Below are positions 7,889-15,605 of a DNA stretch of 64,000 nt, piece after piece (position 1 is the stretch's first letter; every line of letters starts with the position of its first letter). Both the position numbers and the translations under genes were made by a program. The stretch is from a bacterium UBP14_UBA6098. Lineage in GTDB: Bacteria; UBP14; UBA6098. The notes under the pieces were generated by a model. That model was not told the origin of the DNA. It made no database searches and worked only from the letters and a program-made list of their open reading frames with translations. The stretch is from the NCBI GenBank assembly GCA_002428525.1, contig DIWU01000015.1, positions 73,708-137,707 of the forward strand, read 5' to 3'.

Positions 7889-8712
7889 AAATACGCGAGA
7901 TATTGGCTATAGCCGAGGAGCGCCTTCGGAACGGGGGAGTCGAAAGCCCCGAACTCGAGGCTCGCTGGATAGTCGAGTTCGTATTCGGGAAGGCCTTTAT
8001 AGGTCTTTTCAACGAGGTCGATTATGACGATTCGAAGACGGAACAAGTCGATCGATATATTGACCGCAGACTCGACGGCGAGCCGCTACAGCTTGTCTTG
8101 GGCGAATGGGATTTTTTCGGCAGGGCATTCGCGTTCGAGCGGGGGGTGTTTATTCCTCGCCCTGAGACCGAGGGGCTTGTGGAATTAGCCTTGAGATATT
8201 TAGCGGATTACCCCGCAGTGGGTTTTGAGTTTGGAATCGGGAGCGGCGCGATCTCGGTCAGCCTTCTTTGCGAGAGGCCTCAGCTTAGGATGGTCGCTAT
8301 CGATGTAAATCCCTTAGCGCTCGAGCTTTCGAGAAAAAATGCCTCGAAGCACGGAGTCGAAGACAGGCTCGAACTTCTGCCGGCCTCGGAGTTCGAGGCC
8401 GGCGAAGAGCGTTTCGATTTTGTGATCGGCAATCCGCCCTATATCCTTTCGAGCGAGATGGCCGAGCTTCCGCGCGAGGTTCGCTATGATCCGCCCGAGG
8501 CCCTCGACGGCGGCGAAGACGGCCTTCGCGAGATTCGGAAGATAATCGATATATCGAAAAATGGCCTAAAGAGCGGGGGTTTTATTCTGATCGAGATCCA
8601 CGAGAAAAAAGCCGTGGAGACCTCGGGACTTTTTACAAAGGGTTTTTCAAAAACGAAAATCTTCCGTGATCTTGCAGGGAAAGATAGATATTTGCTTGCA
8701 TTCAAGGAGTAA
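7885..8712 (+). CDS. prmC: Peptide chain release factor N5-glutamine methyltransferase PrmC (HemK)
   Basis: PrmC methylates the GGQ glutamine of release factors RF1/RF2 using SAM. The 275-residue length is normal. The N-terminal helical domain contains the family signature FIPRPETE (89-96). The SAM-binding loop reads FGIGSGAI (116-123; usually DLGTGSGAI), and the catalytic NPPY motif (183-186) is intact. Translation starts at TTG 7885, overlapping the stop of the TPR gene by four bases, which suggests coupling. prfA, its usual neighbour, is absent. The TTG start is chosen because the N-terminus lines up with the family. Confidence 0.9.
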   Translation: MKIREILAIAEERLRNGGVESPELEARWIVEFVFGKAFIGLFNEVDYDDSKTEQVDRYIDRRLDGEPLQLVLGEWDFFGRAFAFERGVFIPRPETEGLVELALRYLADYPAVGFEFGIGSGAISVSLLCERPQLRMVAIDVNPLALELSRKNASKHGVEDRLELLPASEFEAGEERFDFVIGNPPYILSSEMAELPREVRYDPPEALDGGEDGLREIRKIIDISKNGLKSGGFILIEIHEKKAVETSGLFTKGFSKTKIFRDLAGKDRYLLAFKE

Positions 8713-8716
8713 TACT

Positions 8717-9448
8717 ATGGAAAGAAGTATCGGCAGATTGAATTGGCGCGAGTTTCAGGAGGCCGTCAAAGAAAGCAGTGGCGTTATCCTTCCGATCGGG
8801 ACTATAGAGGCGCACGGTTGCACCAACCTCGCAACCGATGTCACGATTCCCGAGTTCATCGCGGAAAGGCTCGCCGAACAACTGAACCTACTGGTTGCGC
8901 CCTCGATTAACTACGGCATCACGCGGACATTGCTCCCGATCGCCGGCTCGATGACTGTCTCGCCGGAGAGCTTCGAGAGCTACACGCTCGATGTCGCCGA
9001 GTCGCTCATACGAAACGGCTTCGAGTATATCGTTTTCATGAACGGCCACGGCGGGCATATCGCCGAGCTCGCGCGAGTCGCGCAAAACCTCTGGAAAAAG
9101 ACCTCCGGCAAGAGCATTGTCGTTCATTGGTGGCAGTTCTGCGAACCGCTGACCGAAAGGCTACTCGGCGAGGCCGGCGGCCACTGCGGCCTCGATGAAA
9201 CATATATGGTGATGGCGGCGGATAAATCCCTCGTCAAGCCCGAACAAGCCACTCCCGAATCCGCCTTCCTCGTCCGCGACGGCGTCTATCCCTACCCAAA
9301 TGCCGGATCGATTCTCCTCTACAAAGAGGGCCAAGGAATGCCCCGCTTCGACGAGACCGAAGCGGAAAAATACTCCGAAGCCGTTATCGAATATATCGTC
9401 GAATATATCCGCGAAGTTCTCGCAGGTTGGAAATACCACTCTCTGTAA
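8717..9448 (+). CDS. Creatininase-family metal-dependent amidohydrolase
   Basis: The start at ATG 8717 is preceded by AAGGAG (8704-8709). The 243-residue protein shows the creatininase fold signatures: PIGTIEAHGCTNLATD near residues 26-41 (family form is EqHGpHLP..tD), FMNGHGGH around 107-114, and GGHCGLDET around 154-162. These supply the acidic and histidine metal ligands. Relatives include creatinine amidohydrolase, MftE and the FAPy deformylase; no substrate can be chosen from sequence. The histidine usual after HGP is replaced in HGCTN. Its gene ends just before the cloverleaf element. Confidence 0.8.
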   Translation: MERSIGRLNWREFQEAVKESSGVILPIGTIEAHGCTNLATDVTIPEFIAERLAEQLNLLVAPSINYGITRTLLPIAGSMTVSPESFESYTLDVAESLIRNGFEYIVFMNGHGGHIAELARVAQNLWKKTSGKSIVVHWWQFCEPLTERLLGEAGGHCGLDETYMVMAADKSLVKPEQATPESAFLVRDGVYPYPNAGSILLYKEGQGMPRFDETEAEKYSEAVIEYIVEYIREVLAGWKYHSL

Positions 9449-9462
9449 AGTCCCACTGTGCC

Positions 9463-9641
9463 GGGGGGCGTCGGAGCCCCCTCCTCGAAAGGCGTCGGGA
9501 AATAAACCTTTAAGCGATAGTCTGTCCGCCTTTCGAGGAGGGGGCCAACGAGTCGGCCGGCGGACTATTGTCTTTAAAAGCTATGTTTTATGCCGGCCGA
9601 CTCGTCACGCCGCGCCGAGGGCGCGGCGCGCGACGCCCCCC
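9463..9641. repeat. 179-bp three-arm cloverleaf of perfect inverted repeats
   Basis: An outer 11-bp stem (9463-9473 with 9631-9641) encloses three perfect hairpins: a 19-bp stem (9476-9494 with 9527-9545, 32-nt loop), a 14-bp stem (9548-9561 with 9592-9605, 30-nt loop) and a 9-bp stem (9608-9616 with 9620-9628, GAG loop). There are no mismatches in any stem. A further small hairpin, TTTGCC/GGCAAA, follows at 9656-9672. No open frame here has a ribosome site. It could be a miniature mobile element, a structured RNA or a compound terminator. From 9673 to 9772 only a TATAAT at 9700-9705, a possible -10 box for the next gene, is seen. Confidence 0.85.
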
Positions 9642-9772
9642 ATGTTGGGGGGGTATTTGCCAATATGGCAAACCGCATTACGATGCATGTAGATGCATAT
9701 ATAATAATGAAAGCAACCTCATTAGTTATAAAAAGATAGGTTTGGCATTATGTTTGCAAAAGAAGCCTTGAG

Positions 9773-10156
9773 ATGAAAAGTATGGATCAAATATTAATTA
9801 TCGAAGATGATACTAATGCCTCGGCATCGATGTGTGAGTTTTTCGATAGTTACGACATCGGGTGCGTATGTGTTAGGAATGCCGTGGACTTCGAGAGGGA
9901 GTTGGGGCGGGGCTTTTACGCGGCGCTTATTGATATTAATCTTCAGGGCGGGGTCGATGGGCTTACGCTTTTGAAGAGGATAAAACAGGACTTTCCTGAG
10001 ATGTTCACGATAGTGATGACCGCTCGGGATATTCAGGATAAACGCATAGAGAGTATAGCTTTGGGGGCGGATGCCTTTTTAGGCAAACCTATCGATCTCG
10101 TCGAGCTTGCGAAGATATTGAAGTTGACTCGGCCCGCTGTCAGAAGTGAGGTTTGA
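9773..10156 (+). CDS. Stand-alone response-regulator receiver (CheY-like)
   Basis: A 127-residue single-domain receiver with all canonical residues: the acidic pocket EDD (11-13), phospho-acceptor Asp54 in LIDINLQ, Thr83 in VMTAR and Lys105 in FLGKPID. There is no output domain, so it must act by protein contact or as a phosphotransfer intermediate. No histidine kinase is encoded in the window. It lies between two structured intergenic segments, upstream of the Bat locus, and could belong to a signalling path feeding that locus; this is inference. Confidence 0.9.
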   Translation: MKSMDQILIIEDDTNASASMCEFFDSYDIGCVCVRNAVDFERELGRGFYAALIDINLQGGVDGLTLLKRIKQDFPEMFTIVMTARDIQDKRIESIALGADAFLGKPIDLVELAKILKLTRPAVRSEV

Positions 10157-10227
10157 TGGAGTTTAGTATAGTCGATTCATTTAGCGATTATAATGTTTGA
10201 GTGCTTTTTGATTTGAGTTTGGAAAAT

Positions 10228-10372
10228 GGTAGCTCGTTCGATTGGATATCGCTCCTTGGGATTCATTCGAGCTACCGAAAACGGGAAAGCCGTCTTCGAT
10301 CGCGGCAAATGAGGATTGCGAAAGATGCGGCGGACGCTATCAACATTAGCGCTTTTCGGGACGGCTTTTCCC
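10228..10372 (+). other. Structured intergenic segment ahead of the Bat locus
   Basis: A 9-bp perfect hairpin (GGTAGCTCG 10228-10236 with CGAGCTACC 10268-10276) is followed by a long-range stem, GGGAAAGCCGTC (10283-10294) with GACGGCTTTTCCC (10360-10372, one bulge). The latter encloses a small hairpin, CGCTA/TAGCG (10335-10351), and a possible TCGC/GCGA pairing. The segment ends about 30 nt before the BatD-like start. It could be a cis-acting mRNA leader; it does not match a riboswitch consensus I know. Confidence 0.55.
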
Positions 10373-10404
10373 AAGTTAAGGAAATATCGACCTTGGAGGT
10401 CAAT

Positions 10405-11325
10405 ATGGCCGTAATCTTTATCATACTTTTTTCGGTTGTATCGTTGATTGCGCAGGACAGTCTCGTCGCAGTCCCCGAATGGGGCGATATAGAGATCGAG
10501 GGCCAGCTTTCCGCCGATTCGCTCGCGCAGAACGACACGCTCGTTTTCACTGTCAGCCTTAGGCTTCGCGGCAATCCCGACGATTATGCGATAGCCGAGC
10601 CGGGGATCCCACCTGTGAGCAATCTCTCGCTTGTCGCGACGGCGCAGGCAAATCGCACGGAGCGCGGCGATGGCGGCACGGAGCTGATTAAACAATACAA
10701 ATATACATTTACACCGATCTCGATCGGCATGGCCTATATAAACCCGCTCCGCGTTCAATATGTTTATGTCCCCAACGGCGAGAGCCGGACTTTGGCCACA
10801 AACAGGCTCGAGGTGAAGATCTCCGAGCCGGTGATCCCCCCTAAGGGAATCGATTGGGTTGTCGTGTTAATAGTTCTGATCGTCGTTAGCGCCGGTGCGA
10901 CTTTGGCCTTCATCTTGTCTAAAAGGGCACAGGTTAAAACCACCGAGGTCGAGGCCGAGCCCGAAGCGCCCGAAGCGATCGCCCGCCAGAGATTGGCTAA
11001 TCTTAAGAATAATCGCGAGACAAATATCGCGAAATATATCGACGACGCCTCGCGCGTCCTATACAACTATATAAATGATCGATATGGAATCGATTCGTCC
11101 CAGCTGACGCAGAAGGGGGTTGTCGCGGCGCTCGAGGGCAAGGGCGTTCCGGCCGCCGTTGCGAAGAACATCGATCACGCCTTCGGGCTTTGCGAGCAGA
11201 TCCGTTTCGCCGCACAAAGGGCGACACCGGACGATCGCGACACTATCGAGGTGGCGCTCGAGACCCTACTCGCATACGGCGAGAAAGTCTATCTTAAAAA
11301 CAAAGAGAATGAAGAAACAAAATAA
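10405..11325 (+). CDS. BatD-like membrane protein (short form)
   Basis: The start at ATG 10405 has a strong GGAGGT site (10395-10400) and yields a signal peptide (MAVIFIILFSVVSLIAQ). A beta-rich periplasmic domain of about 125 residues resembles the BatD/oxygen-tolerance repeat. It is followed by a transmembrane helix (about 152-172) and a cytoplasmic helical tail of about 130 residues. It is the first of three BatD-like proteins in this locus and lies just before MoxR, so it probably belongs to the complex of VWA proteins and MoxR ATPase. Full-length BatD (21432-23237) is twice as long. Confidence 0.6.
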   Translation: MAVIFIILFSVVSLIAQDSLVAVPEWGDIEIEGQLSADSLAQNDTLVFTVSLRLRGNPDDYAIAEPGIPPVSNLSLVATAQANRTERGDGGTELIKQYKYTFTPISIGMAYINPLRVQYVYVPNGESRTLATNRLEVKISEPVIPPKGIDWVVVLIVLIVVSAGATLAFILSKRAQVKTTEVEAEPEAPEAIARQRLANLKNNRETNIAKYIDDASRVLYNYINDRYGIDSSQLTQKGVVAALEGKGVPAAVAKNIDHAFGLCEQIRFAAQRATPDDRDTIEVALETLLAYGEKVYLKNKENEETK

Positions 11326-11355
11326 GGCGCATAAAACCTTTCGAAGCGAGGTATT

Positions 11356-12345
11356 ATGAACGAAGAAATCACTAAACTGAACGAACGGATCGCCGCGGAA
11401 TCGCAATTCATAGACGATATCCGCCGCGAATTCGCAAAGGTAATCGTCGGCCAGAGGCATATGGTGGATCGCTTGATTATCGGCCTTCTCGCCGACGGCC
11501 ATGTGTTGCTCGAGGGCGTCCCCGGAATCGCGAAGACATTGTCGGTTCGGACCCTCGCCGATATTATTCAAGCCGATTTTAGGCGGATACAATTCACGCC
11601 CGATCTGCTTCCGGCGGACATCATCGGAACACTGGTTTACAACCAAGCGAAGGGGACATTCACGACCAAGCAGGGCCCGATATTCTCGAATATCATCCTG
11701 ACCGACGAGATCAACCGCGCACCCGCAAAGGTCCAATCCGCACTGCTCGAGGCTATGCAGGAACGGCAGGTGACAATCGGCGACGAAACCTTCCCTCTGC
11801 CGAATCCCTTCATGGTCCTCGCGACCCAGAACCCCATCGAGCAACAGGGAACCTACCCGCTACCCGAGGCGCAGGTTGACAGGTTCCTCATGAAGGTCAT
11901 CGTCAACTACCCCGATCGCGACGACGAGCGCAAGGTTATGCGCCTTCACGGCCAAATCCAACAGCCTAAGGCGAACGCAGTCGTTAAGCCCGAAGATATT
12001 ATCCGCGCGCGGGCGACGGTTCGCGACATCTATGTCGATGAGAAGATCGAGACCTATATCCTCGATTTAGTCTTTGCGACGAGGAATCCCTCGCATTTCG
12101 GCCTCGACGAGCTTAGCGAGCTCATCCAATACGGCGCAAGCCCCAGAGCTACACTATATCTTCGGAGTTGCGCGCAGGCGAACGCCTTCATTCAACACCG
12201 AGGTTTCGTCACACCCGAGGATATTCGGACGATAGCGATGGATGTCCTTCGCCACAGGGTGATCGTCACCTACGAGGCCGAGGCCGAGGAGATTACCGCG
12301 GAGGATGTTATCCGTAAGGTTCTCGGCGCGGTCGAGGTGCCTTGA
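11356..12345 (+). CDS. MoxR-family AAA+ ATPase
   Basis: A 329-residue AAA+ ATPase of the MoxR/RavA subgroup. Walker A is GVPGIAKT (54-61), Walker B LTDEIN (115-120) and sensor 1 ATQNP (156-160); the stretch GTYPLPEAQVDRF is typical of MoxR proteins. These ATPases act as chaperones for assembling VWA-domain proteins and are almost always encoded with DUF58 and BatA/BatB genes, as here. It starts 30 nt after the BatD-like gene with an AGCGAGG-type ribosome site, probably in the same transcript. Confidence 0.92.
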   Translation: MNEEITKLNERIAAESQFIDDIRREFAKVIVGQRHMVDRLIIGLLADGHVLLEGVPGIAKTLSVRTLADIIQADFRRIQFTPDLLPADIIGTLVYNQAKGTFTTKQGPIFSNIILTDEINRAPAKVQSALLEAMQERQVTIGDETFPLPNPFMVLATQNPIEQQGTYPLPEAQVDRFLMKVIVNYPDRDDERKVMRLHGQIQQPKANAVVKPEDIIRARATVRDIYVDEKIETYILDLVFATRNPSHFGLDELSELIQYGASPRATLYLRSCAQANAFIQHRGFVTPEDIRTIAMDVLRHRVIVTYEAEAEEITAEDVIRKVLGAVEVP

Positions 12346-12369
12346 TTTTAAGAGATATATTCGAGATTT

Positions 12370-13176
12370 ATGGAAGAAACCACAAAAAAACCGGTTAAAG
12401 CGGAACGCGAAGAAAACGCATGGGATCGCGCCTTCTTTGATTTGGCCACCGTGCCGATCGACGAGTCGAGCCTCAAAACGCCGTCGATGGTGCAATGGCT
12501 GATCGGGATATGCGTTGTCCTATTTGCGATACTCTTTTCTCTCGGGCAGGTTCTTCCATCGAATAAAGCGGGATTATATCTTTTAGTTTCATCGATCTCG
12601 ATACTGCTAATCGGCGCTTTCGGGCTTTTTGCCCTCGCGAAGAGCGCGAACCAATCGAGAAACCTAAAGGAATTGCTCGATATCGACAGGACTACCGGGC
12701 TTTTCAGTTCTTTTCTTCTCTATGAAAAGCTCGATCGGCTGATAGCCTTGGGCAAAAACAATATCTCGATTGTGTTCATCGACCTTGACGAGCTGAAGGA
12801 ATACAACGACAAATTCGGTCACAGGCGTGGCGACAGACTTCTTCGCAACGCCGCGGATATAATGAAAACGGCTCTGTCCGGCAAGGGCGTCGGCTTTCGT
12901 TACGGCGGCGACGAGTTCGTCGCTATCCTGAAGGATATCGATTACGAAAGCGCGATTGAGATCGCCACGCGGATTCACAGGTATTTTGTAAAGGGCGGTA
13001 TCTCGGCCTCTCTCGGAATCTACGAATGGCGGCCGAATATGACCTCGGACGAGCTTCTGAACGAGGCCGATCAGGCGATGTATAAGGCCAAGCGAGCGGG
13101 CAAGGGCAGGCTGTTCGTCCCGAATAACCAAAGTCCCGGCAGTTCGAGCGAACTGCGGGGCAACTTCATCGTTTGA
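12370..13176 (+). CDS. Membrane-bound diguanylate cyclase (GGDEF domain)
   Basis: A 268-residue protein with two transmembrane helices (about 42-61 and 67-90) joined to a GGDEF domain with an intact active site, RYGGDEF (GGDEF at 179-183), the substrate-binding FIDLDELKEYND segment, and NEADQAMYKAKRAGKGR near the end. It should convert two GTP to cyclic di-GMP at the inner membrane. The RxxD inhibitory site five residues before GGDEF is absent, so product inhibition at that site is not expected. Only a short loop lies outside the cytoplasm, so no sensor domain is evident. It sits between MoxR and a barrel protein, in the Bat locus. Confidence 0.9.
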   Translation: MEETTKKPVKAEREENAWDRAFFDLATVPIDESSLKTPSMVQWLIGICVVLFAILFSLGQVLPSNKAGLYLLVSSISILLIGAFGLFALAKSANQSRNLKELLDIDRTTGLFSSFLLYEKLDRLIALGKNNISIVFIDLDELKEYNDKFGHRRGDRLLRNAADIMKTALSGKGVGFRYGGDEFVAILKDIDYESAIEIATRIHRYFVKGGISASLGIYEWRPNMTSDELLNEADQAMYKAKRAGKGRLFVPNNQSPGSSSELRGNFIV

Positions 13177-13184
13177 GGAGTGAA

Positions 13185-13745
13185 ATGAAAAAAATAGCGG
13201 CGATTATTATTTTATTGGCCGTTGCGACCTTTTCGGCGGAGGACGCCACCGAGACTACCCCTCCGAGGCTCGGCCCGGCTGTCGGCGTCACGAACGCGCC
13301 ATTGTCAGTGGGATACAGAATCCCCTTCGCCGGTTATAAAAGCCTCGACTTGGCGGTCCGAATCCCCGAGTTTTACAAGAATACGACTGGCGGGCTCGGC
13401 TTTGGCCTCGGCGGTGTTGTCGGATACAATATCCCGATTCGTATTGAGGAAAACATCGCCTTCGTCGTCAAGCCCCAGTTGGATTTGGAATACCTGACCG
13501 AGGACTTCGATTTCGGCGCCGGCGACTACACTGTCAACACAATGAGCCTCCGGCCGGGGGCCTTCATGGGCGTCGAGGTCTTCCTCGAAGAGGTAGGGGT
13601 TCAAAATGTCAATATTGCCCTCGGGTTCACTACGGGCATGGAGTTCAATATCGTGGACACCGACGGTTCCGCCGAATCGACCTTCCATTTTCCAAAGGCT
13701 ACGGCACCCTACGGCGCAACCGTCGCAGTCTGGTGGTATTTTTAA
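13185..13745 (+). CDS. Exported beta-barrel-like protein
   Basis: ATG 13185 is chosen because GAGGAG (13175-13180) lies four bases before it and the resulting N-terminus is a clean signal peptide (MKKIAAIIILLAVATFSAE). The 186-residue mature region alternates polar and hydrophobic residues with Gly-rich turns and ends in VAVWWYF, an aromatic C-terminus typical of outer-membrane barrels. It overlaps the tail of the cyclase gene and is followed 15 nt later by the DUF58 gene. No named family is recognised. Confidence 0.6.
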   Translation: MKKIAAIIILLAVATFSAEDATETTPPRLGPAVGVTNAPLSVGYRIPFAGYKSLDLAVRIPEFYKNTTGGLGFGLGGVVGYNIPIRIEENIAFVVKPQLDLEYLTEDFDFGAGDYTVNTMSLRPGAFMGVEVFLEEVGVQNVNIALGFTTGMEFNIVDTDGSAESTFHFPKATAPYGATVAVWWYF

Positions 13746-13760
13746 ACCCAAGTTAGAATT

Positions 13761-14636
13761 ATGGTCCCAAAAGATATAATCAAAAAGATTCGAAGGCTCG
13801 ATATCCGCACGAAGCGGCTGGTGAACGATATCTTCTCCGGCGAGTATCACTCGGTGTTCAAGGGCCGCGGAATGGAGTTCTCCGAGGTGCGCGAGTATGT
13901 CGTCGGCGATGATATCCGCAATATCGACTGGAATGTCACCGCGCGAACCGGAAGCCCGCATGTCAAGGTCTTCGAGGAGGAGCGCGAGCTGACTGTGCTT
14001 CTCATGGTCGATGTTTCCAGCTCCGGCGAGTTCGGAACCGCGACGAGTATGAAGCGCGATATTGCGCTCGAGATCTCCGCCCTGCTCGCCTTTTCGGCAA
14101 TCGACAACAACGACCTCGTCGGACTGACAATGTTCACCGACAAGATCGAGAAGTCGATTATGCCCAAAAAGGGCAGAAAGCATGTCCTTCGGATACTTCG
14201 CGAGCTACTCTATTTCGAGCCGCAGGACACGCAAACCGACCTCGCGCTTCCGCTGGAGTATCTCAACCGAATGGCCAAGCGTAAGGCGATCGTCTTTATG
14301 ATCAGCGACTTCATGGGCGCGGGTTACGAGAAGGCGATGACTATCGCCGCGAAGAAACACGACCTCGTGCCGATTGTTATTACCGACCCGCGCGAGGAGG
14401 CAATGCCGAATATCGGCCTTCTGGAGCTCGAGGACGCCGAGACCGGAAAGACAATCCTCATCGACACCTCGGACTCGAACCTTCGCAAGGCCTTCGGTCT
14501 CAATGTCACCGAGACACAGCTCAAGCGCGATAAGATATTCAAGAGCATAGGGTTAGACCATATCGACATAAGGCTCGACAAGCCCTATCTCGACGAGTTA
14601 ACGGCCTTCTTCAAGAAACGGGCCTCGAGATATTAG
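13761..14636 (+). CDS. DUF58-family protein (VWA-like)
   Basis: The hallmark DUF58 stretch is present: GRGMEFSEVREYVVGDDIR followed by NIDWNVTAR and VKVFEEERE (about residues 36-75). A von Willebrand A-like core with MVDVSSSGEFG then follows. DUF58 proteins are encoded next to MoxR across bacteria and are thought to be its clients. The protein has no signal peptide and is probably cytoplasmic. It is placed between the barrel protein and the SurA-like gene in the Bat locus. Confidence 0.9.
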   Translation: MVPKDIIKKIRRLDIRTKRLVNDIFSGEYHSVFKGRGMEFSEVREYVVGDDIRNIDWNVTARTGSPHVKVFEEERELTVLLMVDVSSSGEFGTATSMKRDIALEISALLAFSAIDNNDLVGLTMFTDKIEKSIMPKKGRKHVLRILRELLYFEPQDTQTDLALPLEYLNRMAKRKAIVFMISDFMGAGYEKAMTIAAKKHDLVPIVITDPREEAMPNIGLLELEDAETGKTILIDTSDSNLRKAFGLNVTETQLKRDKIFKSIGLDHIDIRLDKPYLDELTAFFKKRASRY

Positions 14637-14647
14637 GCGGTGAAACA

Positions 14648-15601
14648 ATGGAAAAAGCCACTGATACATGCAGGACAATAAGAATAGCGCTGTATTGCAG
14701 TCTTCTCGGGACGATCGCGACCTCGTTGGCTCTGATTTTCGTGCTGATCTCGCCGGCGCCGAGGCGTATGAGCCTCGATGAGGCGAAGACCTACGCGGTG
14801 AAACTCGCCGACAGCGAGCTTTATTCCCAAGCCGTCGCGGAGTATCGCCGAATCCTCGATGAATACAGGCTTTCCGACCGCGACGAGGGGAGTATTCTCT
14901 ATCAGATAGGCACGATTTGCGCGGAGAAGCTCCACGATCCCGCCTCGGCGGTGTCCGCCTTTTTGCAGATCCTGCAACTTCACCCGAATCACCCGCTCAT
15001 CGACGATGTCAACCGCAAGCTGATCGCCCAGCTCGACAAGATGGGCAAAACCCGCCAAGCGCAAAGCATCCTCCAGCGCTCGGTTTCGCTTGGAAAACCC
15101 TTGGAGTCGGTGGGTGATACCGCGAAGATAGTCGCCAAAATCGGCGATAGGGTTATCACCGCCGACGAGGTCGAGAAAGCGCTCGACGAGCTTCCGGCGG
15201 AGGTCGCCGGGCAGTTCGCGGACAAGGCCGCGCGCGGAAGGTTCCTCCACGATTATGTCGGCCAACAGCTTCTTTTCGACGCGGCGCTTCGTGCCGGCTA
15301 TGACCAGCGCCCCGAGATCGTCGATCAGCTCGAGTCGGCGCGGAAGAATGTCATCATCGCGGCCTTCTTCAAGGACAGGATCGCCGACAGGGCGGAGGTT
15401 TCCGCCTCGGATATCGAGGTGTATTACAAAATGCACAAGAGCGAGTTCGGCGATCAGCCGCTTGAAGAAGTGCGCGCGCAGGTCGAGCAGAGCCTTCGCT
15501 ATCAACGGATGTCCGAGCTTCAGCAGGGCCTTTTCGACGAGCTTCTTAAGGCCGAGAAGGTTCAGCTTTTTCCGGAGAATATGATTGAAACCGGTGAGTG
15601 A
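14648..15601 (+). CDS. TPR plus SurA-like chaperone protein without rotamase domain
   Basis: One N-terminal transmembrane helix (about 12-36) anchors the protein. TPR-like helices follow (about 40-150), then a region resembling the N-terminal chaperone part of SurA/parvulin proteins: IVAKIGDRVITADEVEKAL, with FLHDYVGQQLLFDAALRAG and the YYKMHKSEF segment that usually marks the entry to a parvulin domain. The sequence stops about 45 residues later, so the parvulin catalytic domain is missing. A periplasmic chaperone for Bat proteins is a reasonable inference. It lies 12 nt after DUF58. Confidence 0.6.
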   Translation: MEKATDTCRTIRIALYCSLLGTIATSLALIFVLISPAPRRMSLDEAKTYAVKLADSELYSQAVAEYRRILDEYRLSDRDEGSILYQIGTICAEKLHDPASAVSAFLQILQLHPNHPLIDDVNRKLIAQLDKMGKTRQAQSILQRSVSLGKPLESVGDTAKIVAKIGDRVITADEVEKALDELPAEVAGQFADKAARGRFLHDYVGQQLLFDAALRAGYDQRPEIVDQLESARKNVIIAAFFKDRIADRAEVSASDIEVYYKMHKSEFGDQPLEEVRAQVEQSLRYQRMSELQQGLFDELLKAEKVQLFPENMIETGE

Positions 15602-15605
15602 GAGC

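Noticed and set aside
9463..9641. Simple Rho-independent terminator of the creatininase-family gene
   Set aside because: None of the stems is followed by a T-run, and the three-arm layout is far larger than a terminator.
10228..10372. c-di-GMP (GEMM) riboswitch
   Set aside because: A GGCAAA string and nested stems suggested it, but the conserved core and tetraloop-receptor parts cannot be placed.
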